Positions 11,912-25,202 of a stretch of DNA of 64,000 nucleotides are shown here, in pieces. Origin of the DNA: Microcebus murinus (lineage: Eukaryota > Chordata > Mammalia > Primates > Cheirogaleidae); assembly GCF_040939455.1 (NCBI RefSeq), contig NC_134112.1:63753001-63817000 (forward strand), written 5' to 3'. Position numbers and translations under genes: made by a program. The notes beneath the pieces were generated by a model. That model saw only the letters and a list, made by a program, of their open reading frames with translations. It had not been told where the DNA came from and did no database searches. Position 1 is the first letter of the stretch. Each line of letters begins with the position of its first letter.

Positions 11912-12188
11912 ATTTATTTATTTATTTTGAGATATAGTCTCACTCTATCACTCAGGTTAGAATGCAGTGGTATCATCATAGCTCATTGCTACCTCAAGCT
12001 CCTAGGCTCAAACTCCTCCTGCCTGAGCCTTCAAGTAGCTGGGACTACAGGCACGTGCCATATTTTTAGTAGAGATAGGATCTTGCTTTTGCTCAGCTTG
12101 GTCTCTGATCTCTTGACCTCAAGTGATCCCTCCTGCCTCGGCCTCCCACAGTGCTAGGATTATAGGCTTGAACCGCTGTGCCCCACCA
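11912..12188 (-). repeat. Alu, missing the linker segment
   Basis: Reverse Alu: TTTATTTATTTATTTTGAGATATAGTCTCACTC opens it and GTGCTAGGATTATAGGCTTGAACCGC closes it. The part between the arms is shortened (GGCACGTGCCATATTTTTAGTAGAG). Confidence 0.85.
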
Positions 12189-13994
12189 AGTGCATTAATT
12201 TAAAGCATGAATATGAATGACTAGAATTGCCAGTTTTTCTTTTAATAGAAAAACCACAGTTTTAAAGTTATGCTGAACTCTTAATTTGACCTAATTTACA
12301 AATTTCAGTGAAGATAAAAATCCAATTTTATTCTGTTCCTCATTTATGGTGGAAGAAATCTGATTAAGAAGAGAATTCACATTTATTTAAAAATATTTTT
12401 GATGTCTGTATTCTCCTAAGCCATCAGGTTGTTCACCTGCAAGGTTGTTTTACATGTAATAACACGTGACTCATGTAACTTTTGAGAGGGGTGTTGTAAT
12501 ATTTGGTAGCGTGTTATCACTTTATGCCAGTAAAAGGTGTGGCCTCCTGGCTATACTGCATTCTATTAGAAGTAAGAATCTCCAGATAAAATTGTCATGA
12601 CTCAAACTCAATTTAAATGTAACAGAAATGCCTCTCTGGGTACCCTCAGGAATCTGTGGTTAGCATTCAGGGACTCTATTAAAGCTCTGCAAAAATGCAT
12701 GCGTGTATGTGTGTGAGTTTTTCATGGGTAATGTTCTGTAGTTTTCATCAGATTTTCAAATGTGAAGAAATATGAAAAGTTATAGAGCAGACTGAACAGA
12801 TTTCATATTGTGACTCGACTGGTCATTTATGACAATTAGTGGCTCATTTAAATAACTAACTTAATTTTTCTTCTCCTGAGTTGACCACTTAGCATTTGAC
12901 TGAATAGATGAAGACAAGTTTTGTGGCATTGTGCAAGTACCTCCCCCACACATCATTGACAAAATGGGCAGAGTGCACACCAGGAGGCAAATCTCTTGGT
13001 CATGGAGGGAACAAAACTTCACCTCCCCTAAGAGTTACCGTTATGTCTTGAGTTCAAATCATACTGATTTTTCTGACAGACTCCTGGCTGCCATTTCAAA
13101 GGCCCAATATGCCCATACAGAGGATCTCTTTCTGTTTCCTTGAGAAGTTTGGAAATGAGACAGTCATTCTTATACGTTTCATAAAGACTGACCCCTCAAG
13201 GGGTCTAATCCATCAAAGGAAATAATTCTGTAGTTTAATATGAATCTCAGTTAATCCCTCTTATTGTCAAGATGAGTCCAAAGACACCAGGTAGACACTC
13301 ATATTTCAGAATGGAGAGAAAAGAGTAAAACCAGCCAGTAATTACTGGTCACAAACAAATTTTACTTTCTGGTGTCTTTTCTTGTGGTCAAACTTGAGAC
13401 TTGAGAGTACAAAAGGAAAACAAGAAATAATCCTGTAGAATACAATTTTAAAGCATTTCCCTTTCATTGGAGGAGTTCGGATTAGAGTGCCGTAGTGGAG
13501 TTGGAGTCACCCTCAGGTACACGTGGAGGTGGAGTGGTTGAGGAAGTGAGTGGGACATGATGCTGAAACATTTGCAGGAAGTACACACTGTATAATCTTG
13601 ACATCGGTCACCTGGGGCCCATGACTCTCATTCAAACGTAAGTCATGTTGCCTTTATTGCTTTTTATTTCATTTTATTATGTGTAGCAGTATGATTAAGA
13701 TGTATAGCAATATTGGAATGAAGATTAAATTTTTATATGTTTAAATATAATATCATAACCTTTTGTCCTCAACATTTCAGGCCTCCCTCCCATTGCTAGA
13801 GTCTCCATTGTAGAGGTGAGACTCCTAGTAAAATAATGGGCGTGCAGAGTACATTGGGATGGGATGGCTGAATTCGTCATTTTGAAACTACCTTCCACTT
13901 TATTGCCAGCATTATTTAACACTTTGGAAGTGAGCCAACTTCATCTATGGAAGAATTTAAAGAGTTGGCTGGGTTTTCCACCCAGAGAGTAAGT
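12189..13994. other. Unique sequence, no gene supported
   Basis: About 1.8 kb with no repeat recognised. Open frames up to 76 codons are scattered on both strands and match nothing I know. A short GTGTGTATGTGTGTG-like step lies near 12702. Confidence 0.4.
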
Positions 13995-14222
13995 GCTAAT
14001 GTTCTATAGCATTGTAGGATGACTATAGTTAACAATAATATATTGTGTAGTTTCAAATAGCTGGAAGGACATTGGCTGTTCCCAACATGAAAAAATGATA
14101 CAGGTTTGAGATGATGGATGTGCTAATTACCCTGATCTGATCACTATACATTATATATATTGAAACATTGCTATGTAACCCATGAATATGTGTAATTATT
14201 ATATGTCAATTTAAAAAAATGA
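13995..14222 (+). repeat. L1 3' end
   Basis: AGGATGACTATAGTTAACAATAA, GAAAAAATGATACAGG-type and GATGGATGTGCTAATTACCCTGATCTGATCA blocks, ending in TATGTCAATTTAAAAAAATG, are an L1 3' UTR. Confidence 0.88.
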
Positions 14223-14392
14223 AGCCGGAATTGTGGCACGTGCCTGTAGTTGCAGCTACTCAAGAGGCTGGGGTAGGAGGATCAGTTGAGTCCAGGAGTT
14301 CCAGGCTGCAGTGCATTATAATTGCACTGCGACTAGCCACAGCACTCCAGCCTGGGCAACATAGCAAGACCTTGTAAAAAAAAAAAAATTGT
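14223..14392 (+). repeat. FLAM-like free Alu monomer
   Basis: A single arm only: GTGGCACGTGCCTGTAGTTGCAGC, then GACTAGCCACAGCACTCCAGCC and an A-tail. The 7SL-like CTAGCCACAGCACTCC step, lost in dimeric Alus, marks an early left-monomer family. Confidence 0.75.
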
Positions 14393-14424
14393 ATTGTCTA
14401 CAAGAATTTGCATTGCAGTAATGT

Positions 14425-14800
14425 TTTGTAGTTGCAAGCAATAGAGGTGGCAGAAATAACATCATACAAAAACAATCCTATTAAATATAGCCAAAATATT
14501 TATCAATACAGAACTGATTAAGTATAGTACCTCCATACAATGGAAAATTATGCAGCCTTTAAAAAAATGGAGCATATCTGGAAAGCTCTGTATACTGTTA
14601 AAGGCAATGTAAATGAGAGCAAGTAGTGTATGATCGTTATTTGTGTGAAAGAAACTTTCAAGAAAGAGCACACAAGAAGCAGTTAGCAGTAACTGTGGTT
14701 CAAGAGTAGAAATGGGAAAGGGAGACAGAGGATTTTTACTTTTTAATGTATACCATATTGTATTGCTTCCTTTAAAAAAAAATCCTTAGTTTTATCGTTA
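14425..14800 (+). repeat. Old L1/HAL1-type 3' piece
   Basis: CCATACAATGGAAAATTATGCAGCC, GAGCATATCTGGAAAGCTC and a late region with TTTTTACTTTTTAATGTATACC match the L1/HAL1 tail order. Confidence 0.65.
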
Positions 14801-15039
14801 GTATTCAAAAAAATCTACTTTCTTTCCTACAAATTTATCTCCTGGTTTCCCCAATTCCTTTCCCGTCACTCTTCTAACACTCTAGCTTGAGCGTTTAGAA
14901 TCAGACTTAATTCCTCTTTTATTTTTGACTTTCTCATAAATCCACCCAGTCTCCTTCCTGCTCTACCATGTCTCTCAGCTTCATCCCTCCCTGTCCACGA
15001 TGGCCACCTCTGCCCTGGTCCTGATACTTCGCCACTCCC

Positions 15040-15210
15040 TTGCTGTGAACCTGGGCAAGCCGCGTCATCACATATGTCCTCATATGTAAAATGGGAATAA
15101 TAACACCTACATGATGGAGGGGGGACTGTTTTAGAATAAAATTAGGTAAGAAAATTAAGTTTCTGGGACAGAATATGTGCTCCATAAATGCTATTTCCCC
15201 CTTTTCTATA
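15040..15210 (+). repeat. MIR-like SINE
   Basis: TGAACCTGGGCAAGCCGCGTCATC, CATATGTAAAATGGGAATAATAACACCTAC and the end GTGCTCCATAAATGC follow MIR order, with a diverged middle. Confidence 0.65.
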
Positions 15211-16965
15211 GGGTTTTTTCCTATTACTACTGTGTATCTTCTAATTTATACTCCATGCTGTTCCAGAGTTGATTTTCTGAACATACTGTTTTCATCACTG
15301 AATCCCTTTGTTAACCCCCTTTTGTACTCTACCCTACCCTGGAATCACAGATTGATAAGTGGTCGGCATCATCACAGCTGGTGAGCTGGTGAGGCTCTTG
15401 GGGACGTTCTTCTGAAGTAGGAGGGATTGTCATTGCTGTCCCCATGAATCTGTACCGCAGAGTTAGGGGTGACACCTGGAGAAAAGTTTTCTGACAGTCA
15501 ATCCCCTTCACTCCCATCCTGAGACCCCTTTGCAAACTCTCCTTTCTCTAATTGGAGTAAAAACTAATGGGTAAGCAGAGGAAGCCCCAACTGCTCTACT
15601 TAATACTCAAGATCTTGCATCAATGAGCTTTACCATATCCCTTTCATTTTTTTCTATTTTTCCTTAATTTAACTCAAGTCAATTCATTTCTCTACAGTTT
15701 TTCTCGTGTTCATTTTCAAAATAGAAAACTTCCTTTGGTGCAAAAGTTAGAAAGGCTCATTGCAAAAAAAAAAAAATTTTTTTATAGGATAAAAATGAAA
15801 GTCCCCTTCCATCACCCCAATTTTTCTTGTCAACAAACAAAACTACTTGAGAGTTAGTTAAGATAGAATTCTTGGTTGTTTCAGTATCCTTAGATGAGAA
15901 GAGAAAGAAACGATAATAATTATTTTCCTTTTGTATCTGTTTAAATAGCACTGATTTTTTTTTTTTTCTTTTTTCTTTTTAAGGTTTTGGTGGACGAGAG
16001 GCAAAAATTCTGTTCTCTGAATGTGCCCATAGGACAGACAGACACTAATGTTTATTCCTATTGCTGAACAGAGGAGCTACCAGAGAAACAAAAAATAACA
16101 ATGAGCAAAAAAGACAGGGTTTATATAGGAGGTTCCCAGAGCCAAGCAAAGCTTGGGTAAAAGGAGATAGTCTCTAGTACAGCCAGGTATGGAAATCCTC
16201 GGGCTCTCTCCTCTGTGCTCACTGGCCACCCCAGGGCCTCCCAGCTCAAGTACAAGTCTTCCCTTACCTCCATTCGAGGCTCCTTTCTTCTGTACGTAGA
16301 TCGTTTCCTAGACTCTGCTTTGCCTCCTGAGCCCCAGATACAATCCTTTTTTGGAGTGACCAACTATTCCCTCAGATCCTCACTCCTCATCTCACCAAAA
16401 TTCTCCATAGACCCTCTTAACTAATACAGTTTTTTATACTTGGTTATGGGACTGAATGGATAATTGATTTATGTACACATTAAAAAGTATATTATGTGGC
16501 ATATAATTTAGAATTGATTAAATGTGGTACTGTGACCATTTCTTTACAAGAAAGTATGGCATCAGACATTTGGTTACAAATATAACCCAACTAAGTATTG
16601 CAGCATTGTCCTTAGAGAAAATCACAATCTTTGACGTATTATACCTTTTTGTCTAATGCAACCCATTGTAAGTTTAAGGACTGCTTGTCCTGGCATTACT
16701 ATTTATACTCATTCGCGATGTCTATTGAATTCATTATGAAGAGATTGAATGGGCAAGTGCTGCCAACTTTAATGTGTTCTTCACCATGTAATCAAACTTT
16801 TAGAAACAGAGGGAGGAACACATAAATTATGGGCAGTTGAGTTTGAAAAGGAAAGAAAAATGATTCCCATTATTGAAAATGGAGGAGGTTTTCTTTGGCA
16901 AAATTCATTAATACTAGTTAATAATTGACTTTTATGTGCTTGCAGTCAGTACTACATTGCTCTAT
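15211..16965. other. Mostly unique sequence
   Basis: No gene supported. The 15240-15650 part has L2-like steps but too few to assign. T- and A-rich runs occur at 15763-15784 and 15954-15980. Open frames are 64-80 codons, with no recognisable product. Confidence 0.35.
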
Positions 16966-17258
16966 TTTTTTTTTTTTTTTGAAATAGGGTCTCACTCTGT
17001 TGCCCAGCTAGAGTGCAGTGGTATCGTCATAGTTCACTGCAACCTCAAACTCCTGGGCTCAAGTGATTCTCTTACTTCAGCCTCCTCAGTAGCTAGGACT
17101 GCAGGTGTGTGCCACCACCCTAGCTAATTTTTCTGTATTTTGTAGAAACAGAGTCTTACTCTTGCTCAGGCTGGTCTTGAACTCTTGACCTCAAGCTATC
17201 CTTTCACCTCGGCTTCCCAGAGTGCTAGGATTATAGGTGTGAGCTACTGTGCCCGGCC
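16966..17258 (-). repeat. Alu, full length
   Basis: A T17 run leads into GAAATAGGGTCTCACTCTGTTGCCC. Both arms are present, ending in GTGAGCTACTGTGCCCGGCC. It forms an inverted pair with the Alu at 17394. Confidence 0.92.
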
Positions 17259-17393
17259 CATTGCTCTATTTTTAAAAACAGGAAACAGGATTCCCATTGG
17301 CTTTTCTCTTTTGTTCTGTAACATTAAAAAATATTTTACTGTGACACTTTTCTGATCCAACCTAACCCAGCAAGGAAAGGCAGCCAGAATCAA

Positions 17394-17742
<349 letters not shown>

Positions 17743-17744
17743 CA

Positions 17745-18065
17745 GAGAACAAGCTATTGTGAATTCTACATCCCCTTTTAGACACATAACTGTCAGCTCA
17801 AAAATTCATTCTCTTATACATTTAATTTGAATTACTTATCAACTCCAAATTTCATCTTCCACTTCCTGCATATTTATAGAGCTCTAAAAAATCTCCAAAA
17901 TAGGCTCAGTCCCATTGGCTTTTCCTTTCATTTTCTGAAACAATGTTGTCACAAATAAAGGTTTGATTATATAGTGCCTCTTCCAGAGCATATTATTAGA
18001 ATATTAAGTAAAACCAGGGTCAGCAGAGAAGGTTAAGACCCCTTCGTTAACCCGTACCTGATGGC
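17745..18065. other. Unique sequence
   Basis: Nothing recognised beyond AT-rich DNA between an Alu and a MIR. Confidence 0.4.
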
Positions 18066-18069
18066 AAAT

Positions 18070-18260
18070 GTTCCAAGGGCATATGTGTGCTGCTAGGCAG
18101 GTTAACATCTCTGGGCTTTTCCTTCCTCATCTGCAACACAGAGAAAACAGTTGTATCTGCCTTATAGATTACTTGCACAGGTTAGATAAATGCACACAAA
18201 TCACTTAGCAGAATTCTTGGTCCATAGTAGGTGTTCCATAAATGTTAATTATTATATTAT
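18070..18260 (+). repeat. MIR SINE
   Basis: TTAACATCTCTGGGCTTTTCCTTCCTCATCTGC, CTTATAGATTACTTGCACAGG and TAGTAGGTGTTCCATAAATG give the MIR core and end. Confidence 0.8.
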
Positions 18261-18799
18261 TAACATATATGCTTTAACTCATGCCAGCCATTTACATACT
18301 CACCTGGTATAACACTGGTGATGTGAGCACACATGCTAATGATTCTGCACATATTGTTCTTGAATTAGCAATTTAGTCTATGCTCAGGGTTTAAATTGAA
18401 CTAAGTTGGTACTGTGAGAAAATACTACTCCATGACTTGTTAAACCACTTCCCTCCCCCCCCCCCATTTTGCTTCCTATCACCTCCTTCCAATTTTTACA
18501 TGACCTTAACAATTTTGAAGAGTATTGGTCAGGTATTTTGTAGAATGAATGTCCTTCATTCCTGTCATTCCTTCATGTCCTCCCTTCCTGGGATTTGTCT
18601 GACGTTTTTCTTATGATTAGACTGGGGTTATATGTTCTGGGGGGTGGATTAGATTTTAATGGTCAGTGGACTAAGGGATAACTATAGCTGGGTTGCCTGA
18701 AAATGAGTTCCTTAGAAATATTATCTTGGCCTAGCCTCTGGAATAGCCAATGTATTATTTCTGTGGTCTATAATTTATACTTTGCTAAACTGTCCGGTT
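18261..18799. other. Unique sequence with poly-C run
   Basis: No gene or repeat recognised. A run of C (TCCCCCCCCCCCC) lies near 18455. Confidence 0.4.
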
Positions 18800-19400
18800 G
18801 ACCTCCTGATTATTATTAATATTATTATTTAAACTGTTAAAAAAGATAATATTAGCATTATAAGGACTTTCTAAAATAGTACAGGAGTTCCTATATACCC
18901 TTCACCTAGCTTCTTCTCAAATTAACATCATGACTATAACACAAATTACCCAAACTGAGAAACCGACATTAGTATAGTAGTAGTAACTAAACCACAAACC
19001 AGACTTCTCCAGTTTTTCTACAATTCTTCTTTTTCTGTTCTAGGATCCAATCATGATGGCACACAGTCGTCATGTCTCCTTAGCTCATTCAATCTGTGAC
19101 AATTACTCAGTCCTCACTTGTCTTACTTGACCTTGAGACTTTTAAAGAATTCTGGTTGGCTATTTGGAAGAATGAGTTTGGTTTGTCTGATGTTTTATGA
19201 TATTAATACTTGGATTGAGGTTATGCATTATTGGGAAGAATGCCACAGAGGTGATGTCCCTTCTCAGTGCATCATATTGGGCATACATAATGTAGTGTAA
19301 CTTGTGATGTCAGCCTCAATCACTTGGTTAAGATGCTGTGTGCCTAGTTTCTCCACTGTATAATGACTACTTTTGCCTTTGTAAGTAACAATTTCTTTTT
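18800..19400. repeat. Old L1-like 3' sequence
   Basis: The order AGTTCCTATATACCCTTCACC, AACATCATGACTATAACAC, GATCCAATCATGATGGCACAC and CTTGACCTTGAGACTTTTAAAG matches an old L1M-type UTR found widely in mammals. I am not sure of the strand. Confidence 0.55.
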
Positions 19401-19773
19401 TTCAGGGGCGCAGATAATTTGAGACTATATAAATATCTTGTTTCTTCTTAAACTTTTGTCTACTGATTTTAGCATCTATTGGTGGATATCTTGCCTGTGG
19501 TAATTATTACTCTGATATTCTAATAGTGATTTTCTATTTTCTTTAATCCTTCTACAATTATTAATTGGAATTCTTATGTAAGCATTGGTCCTTCATTTGT
19601 TGATTTATCCTATTGTTTATTTATATCAGTATGACTCAAACATTTTTATTTTATTCTTTGGGTTATAAACTGATTTTTAAAAATTTCTATTACAATTTTT
19701 TATAGATATCAACATTTTCATTTTTTTTTTCTTTTTCTCAAACACATACTTTATATTGGCTAAGGCTGGCCCC

Positions 19774-20499
<726 letters not shown>

Positions 20500-20899
20500 T
20501 CAGGCCAGCAGCTCTTGGTAGGAGCCTGTCTCAGAACCTCAGTTGTTCTCTCCATTTGGGTAGGACAAACCTCTACCCAGCCTGAAAAGAGATCTAGACA
20601 AGCCTACGCATCCAAGTGACACTGTCAATCATTGAAAGGGTGGACCCCCACATGTTGGGCTCCCTGTTTAGTAGGTCACCTTTCTGGACTTGAACTGCCC
20701 CAAGCACATAAACAGTTAGTTGTAAATTTGGTCCTCTCAAACGAGGCCCCACCAAATCCATCAAGGCATCACACTCCGAATGTGTGTATTCATGGAGGTG
20801 CCTCATAAGGGGCCAAACCAAAGCTTCGTGTAGGAGAACGAGTCTATGAGAATCCTGTCTCCTTTAGTTGTGTCAACCCAAGTGTCAGAGCCCCAGTCT

Positions 20900-21180
20900 T
20901 TAGTTTTGGAGGGGATCTAAATCTAGCTGGAATATCAAGGCCCTGAGGAACAGCTCACCACCAGTGACTCCTTGAACTGTTGTGTCAGTGGTCTGATTTC
21001 CTCTGGCAACCAGCTCAACTTTTTGGGCCGAAGTCCCAGGTGGCAGTGTCACTGCTGTGATCACCGCATATCCAGACAGCCTCCAGAACGCCTAGACCTC
21101 TAGACCCCTTTGCAACAAAGGCTCATCCTCTTTGGCTGGCAGAAGGCTGGCAGGATTGGGAATAAACACGGTCTTTAATA
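20900..21180 (-). pseudogene. ERV pol remnant: RNase H region
   Basis: At 21006-21044, minus strand, a PPGTSAQKVELVA step matches the RNase H motif of gammaretroviral pol that holds a catalytic glutamate (family form: LP-GTSAQ-AEL-AL). Flanking frames are broken. It sits in the expected order between the RT remnant and the integrase remnant. Confidence 0.7.
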
Positions 21181-21185
21181 ACAAC

Positions 21186-21650
21186 TCACAAGTAGCTGCC
21201 ACTGTCCGGAGGCAAAGAGGCCATCCTCTCACAACTGGCCTGGGATGTCTCCCAGCATCGTGCTAAGACTCCAAGCCTCATTCTTTGTTTTTCTGTATTA
21301 AATTCTTTCTGTGAGTTAGGCAACCCCAAAGCAGGGACTATCGTAAGATACTGTTTTAGTTTTCCAAAGGCATTTCGACAGTCTGTGGTCCAGATCAGGG
21401 GCTCCACATCTGTTCCTTTAAAGGCCCCATATAAGGGCTTTTTCATCAGTCTCAAGTCTGGGATCCAGACACCACAGAGTCCTGTCATTCCTAGGGACCT
21501 TAGATAAGTAAGCTGTTGTTTGCAAAGCTGTCCGGCTTTAGCTTCCACAAGTCTGCTGCTAAGCATCAAACAGGGCAGGAGAGCCCTTTTAGAGCCCCTA
21601 ACAGAGTCCAGCAGCACTACGAGGCCACCCCAGTCCCAGGATCCTGCCAC
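21186..21650 (-). pseudogene. ERV pol remnant: reverse transcriptase thumb region
   Basis: A 154-codon open stretch on the minus strand, the longest of the retroviral remnants. Its middle matches the gammaretroviral RT thumb/connection: a LGMTGLCGVWIPDL step (family form: FLG-AGFCR-WIPGF), then KKPLY, an IW-T-DC-NAF-KLKQ block and the APALGLP motif at the start of RNase H. Sequence that should lie between the KAGQLCKQQLTYL step and this block seems deleted. The YVDD catalytic box is not found, so enzyme activity is excluded. The last 35 codons have shifted frame. Confidence 0.8.
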
Positions 21651-22303
21651 TCAAATGCAGCTGTGTGCAATATCATTAGTGGCAAGTGGATCCTGCACAT
21701 ATCTACACTCATTGGTAGGTGGAATTTAAATTCTCTTTGTATGTCCGGGGGTCCTGTCAGCCTGTATGGCCTTACTCACTTTTGGTAGCTCTCTTCTTGC
21801 CAGTGCTGTAATGATGTGCTAGTCTGTTGAGGCCTGAAATTTAAAACAAACTGCTCCACAATGGCAGTCTCCTGCATGCTTCATCAGGCCCTGGTGTTCA
21901 CCTAGCAGGAGCTTAGCGGTGCCCTCAAAGGTGGGCTTCTGTCACTTTTGGAACAGTTCCTGGCGCTCCCACTGCTTGCAGACCTAGGTCTGCCCCTGGG
22001 CCTGCTGCGGGTAGTCACCGCCTGCCAATGGCTGCCTCACCGCTATCTGGCTTGTGGAGTCCCATGCACAGCTGGTGCCAGGGGCTGGGCCATGGCAGAA
22101 AGGTGTGTGGGGGGGTTCCCCCCTCCAGACCGCTTCTGCTCGTTTGGCTTGGTGCCGATCGAATCCCCACTGTCGATTTGCATCTGGAGCTTTGGTGGGG
22201 AGGCATGGAGCCCTGGGCCCCCTCATTGGTAAAAGTCCAGTAATTGGGTCCTCACTGTCCATTTATGTGTGGGGCTTCTATAGAGATATTTAGTTTGGAG
22301 CTA

Positions 22304-22570
22304 CTAGTGAGGCAGGGGCCCCCCTGGCTCCCTCCTTCGTTGTCTGAGTCCCAGACTTGAAGGAACCATTTGTTGTCCTGACTGTTTCTTGTTACTTGGA
22401 GCCCTTTGCAATTTTGGGCAGGGTTCTTTCCAATTTCCATCTTTTTTCCAAAAAATGCACTGATTGTACTCCACCCTAGGGTGGCCTTTCCTTTCGACTG
22501 TCTGAAAGCATCCTTGGCTGGTGTAGCTAGCAGAACGCGCACAGTTTTTAGTTCGCTTTAAAGGCCACAT
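22304..22570 (-). pseudogene. ERV gag nucleocapsid remnant
   Basis: An 88-codon open stretch from the end of a retroviral gag. Around 22401-22468 it carries a ruined CCHC zinc knuckle: the first and last cysteines remain, the second cysteine is a tryptophan and the histidine is an asparagine, so zinc binding is lost. A basic RKGHPR step precedes the knuckle and a charged Q/R-rich stretch follows, as in gammaretroviral gag. No capsid region is readable upstream. Confidence 0.65.
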
Positions 22571-23775
22571 TAACCAGCTACAAAGGATTCATGCTAATCG
22601 CCCTGCCCTGGCTATGGGTGCCCTCTGGCCAAATGGAGCTCCCTCCTTGGTAAGTATAGACCCTTTCCAACCCCCAGTCATAACCTAATGGGCATGGACT
22701 GAAGAATTAATTCAGGCAGCTCCCTCCCGGGCCCTCCCATGGTGCCAGGATGACAGTGGTGGCAGTTGTTCCCCGCCCTTGGCGGTGGGCCTCATGCCCT
22801 AGTCTTCCCTCCCACTGGGTCTGCTCCTGGGTGGTGGCCCCTCCTGGTACCTCACCCCGGCTGGCTGCGGGGTTCTGGCAGGGGCAGGAAGACCTCCTTT
22901 ATCAAAAATCTTACAAACACAGATCATTCTGTATACCATAAACAGTGAGTTTATCTCAAGCAGAGAGCTTGAGACTCAACATTTTAACTCTGTAGTGCCA
23001 GGTCAACCATTTGAGCTCTGAATTTTCCTTGATATAATTTGTCCTTTAGTAAAAACTTATACACAAGAATTGGCCACCCTAGAAAACCTGGCATGCCTTT
23101 GAATCTTCCCATTTATACAAATACTTGCAAGTAGACGTACCATAAACCAACAGGGATAACCAAAGAGTGTTATTCTCCTTGTCTTTATTTTTAAAGGATT
23201 TATTTTCCATTCTTCTTTGAAAGCTCATTTATCTACACATGAGACAGTTCAGTTTCCTCTTTTGCAAAAGCACAGAAAGGCCCATTAAAATTGATTTTGG
23301 GAGGAAGAGGCAATGGAGAGAAGACCCTTTAGAACGTACCTCCAAATCAAAATTAGGATCCAAACAACAAATTCCTGGGTAAAGAACCAACAGCTCAGAC
23401 AGGTGCATAGTTGACTGTTCAGAAATATTTCCCAAGGGACTTTCAGATGGAACAGAAACAGAGCCTCCAAGTTAGGACAAAACTCACACTCAAACACAGA
23501 CAATATAGGGGATTCCCAACACAAATCATCTAAACTGCCAATGCCTATCAATCAAATGGGGATTTTCATTTAACAGCCACTTCTCACACTCCAGATGTTA
23601 TAGTTTTTTAAAAGGAAAATTTTAATGAATCTTTGAGAAAGAAGATATCTTGATTTCTTCAATTTTTTGTTACATATTTTAATTTTCTCTTAAGGAGCCA
23701 AGTTAAAATCTAGTTCTCTGAAAAGTAAGGAGTAATAAACAGTAATGAAATGATTTTAAAAGCTATGTTTCTGGA
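22571..23775. other. Unassigned; may include more ERV-derived sequence
   Basis: 22600-22900 is GC-rich and lies where upstream gag would be, but I could not match it to capsid or matrix. 22920-23600 is AT-rich and unrecognised. No LTR end was found. Confidence 0.35.
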
Positions 23776-23779
23776 ATCG

Positions 23780-23997
23780 CGCTACATGGGGTCTAATCCA
23801 AACTTTGCTTTGTGACCTTGGGCAGGGTACTTACCCCTTCTGCTCCTACTTCGCTCACCTATAAAATGAGCTTGTAAGCAATATCCACCTCAAAGGATAT
23901 GTGAGAGGGTAAAAGGAGATAGTATATGTAGAATATTTAGTGCAGTGCCTGAGTATATAGTAAGTGCTCAATAAATGTTAGTTTTTATTATTAAGAA
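23780..23997 (+). repeat. MIR SINE
   Basis: TTTGCTTTGTGACCTTGGGCAGGGTACTTA, CACCTATAAAATGAG, TCAAAGGATATGTGAGAGGG and AGTGCTCAATAAATGTTAG give nearly the whole MIR. Confidence 0.9.
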
Positions 23998-23999
23998 TA

Positions 24000-24590
24000 A
24001 ATAACTGAAGGCATGACTATCCCCATTTGTCATGAATGAATGAGAATGAGTTAAGGGGTTACTGGAAGTCATATCTTAAACTGGTCCCACATCTTGCTTA
24101 TACTCTGCTACCTTCCTTTATGTACTCAGTAAATACCAAACTGAGCATTTACGCTAAGTAGTAGTAAAACTTTGCTGAAGTAGATCTGACTTGAGCAGTT
24201 GAGAAAAGTATAGGATTAGAAACAAGCATTTGGTTTCAATGTCCAGCCCTCCTTTACAGCAGTCCCCCCTCTCTCTGGCCTCTTCAACCCCTTACACAAT
24301 ACAATTTTGATGTATTTGGTGACAGAACCATGCATACTGCCCCCTCCTGCAACCCTACCCCCTGCCAATTTGGAATATTATATATTTCTTATTCCTTTGT
24401 CCTGTCAAAAAATATTTATATGTGCCAGCCTCTAAAGTCAACCCTTTTATTCTCTTCTAAGGTCATTCACATTCCATCTTATGATGTCATTGTTTTCCAG
24501 TATTTACAAATTTGGGGTCCTGAAATAAAACCTTTCACAAAGGTCCTTTTGCTAACTGTAAAACACAGCTCTTCCCTGTGTTAGGTTTAT
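24000..24590. other. Unique sequence
   Basis: No gene supported. An 84-codon open frame at 24330-24584 shows no known motif. Confidence 0.35.
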
Positions 24591-24774
24591 CTGTGTGGTG
24601 GTTTCCCTGGTCTCCCAGTTCCTAGTGTCAAGAATGAGCACCGGTACTGAGTTGAGCCAATGACAGAGTGATCATGAACACAGAGCAATTTGATACAAGC
24701 AGTTTGTCACATAAAAGAAAGAATGAAAGTAAAGAAGGAAGCTACACAAACAGAAAATATTATATATTATTTGC

Positions 24775-24930
24775 ATGTGTCCCTTTTAAACGTCTGGTTC
24801 TCCCACTAGAATGTAGGCTTCTTCAGAACAAAGCCGTGTTTGTTTTGTGCTGTTACTCTTCTTATGTAGAGTAAGAAGTGCAGTATGTGGTACTTAGAAA
24901 TGATCAATAAATGATTGTGGAACAAATAGT
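24775..24930 (+). repeat. L2 3' end
   Basis: CCCACTAGAATGTAGGCTTCTTCAGAACAAAGCCGTG followed by GATCAATAAATGATTGTGGAAC is the L2 terminal region. Confidence 0.8.
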
Positions 24931-24957
24931 CAATACCTCCAAGACAAGAGTGTTTCG

Positions 24958-25081
24958 TTCATTTATTCTCCAACCATTCATTAAACATTTGTTGGATGAC
25001 TATTAGTGCTGAATGCTGGGAATAAAAATATGAGCAAAATCCAATCCTAGCCTTATAGGAGGTCCCAGTCTGTTGGGACAA
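24958..25081 (-). repeat. L2 3' end, reversed
   Basis: TTCATTTATTCTCCAACCATTCATTAAACATTTGTTGGATGAC then GAATGCTGGGAATAAAAATATG is reverse L2, directly next to a plus-strand L2 end. Confidence 0.7.
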
Positions 25082-25202
25082 TGTAGTGGGCTGAATGGTG
25101 GCCCCCAAAATATTAGCTCCTACTTCTCCCTGAAACCTGTAAATGTTACCTTATTTGGAAAAGGGATCCTTGTATATATGATTACAGATCTTGAGATGGG
25201 GA

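Noticed and set aside
21948..22293. Several 60-95 codon frames on both strands
   Set aside because: GC-rich, motif-free frames in the ERV remnant with no agreement between strands.
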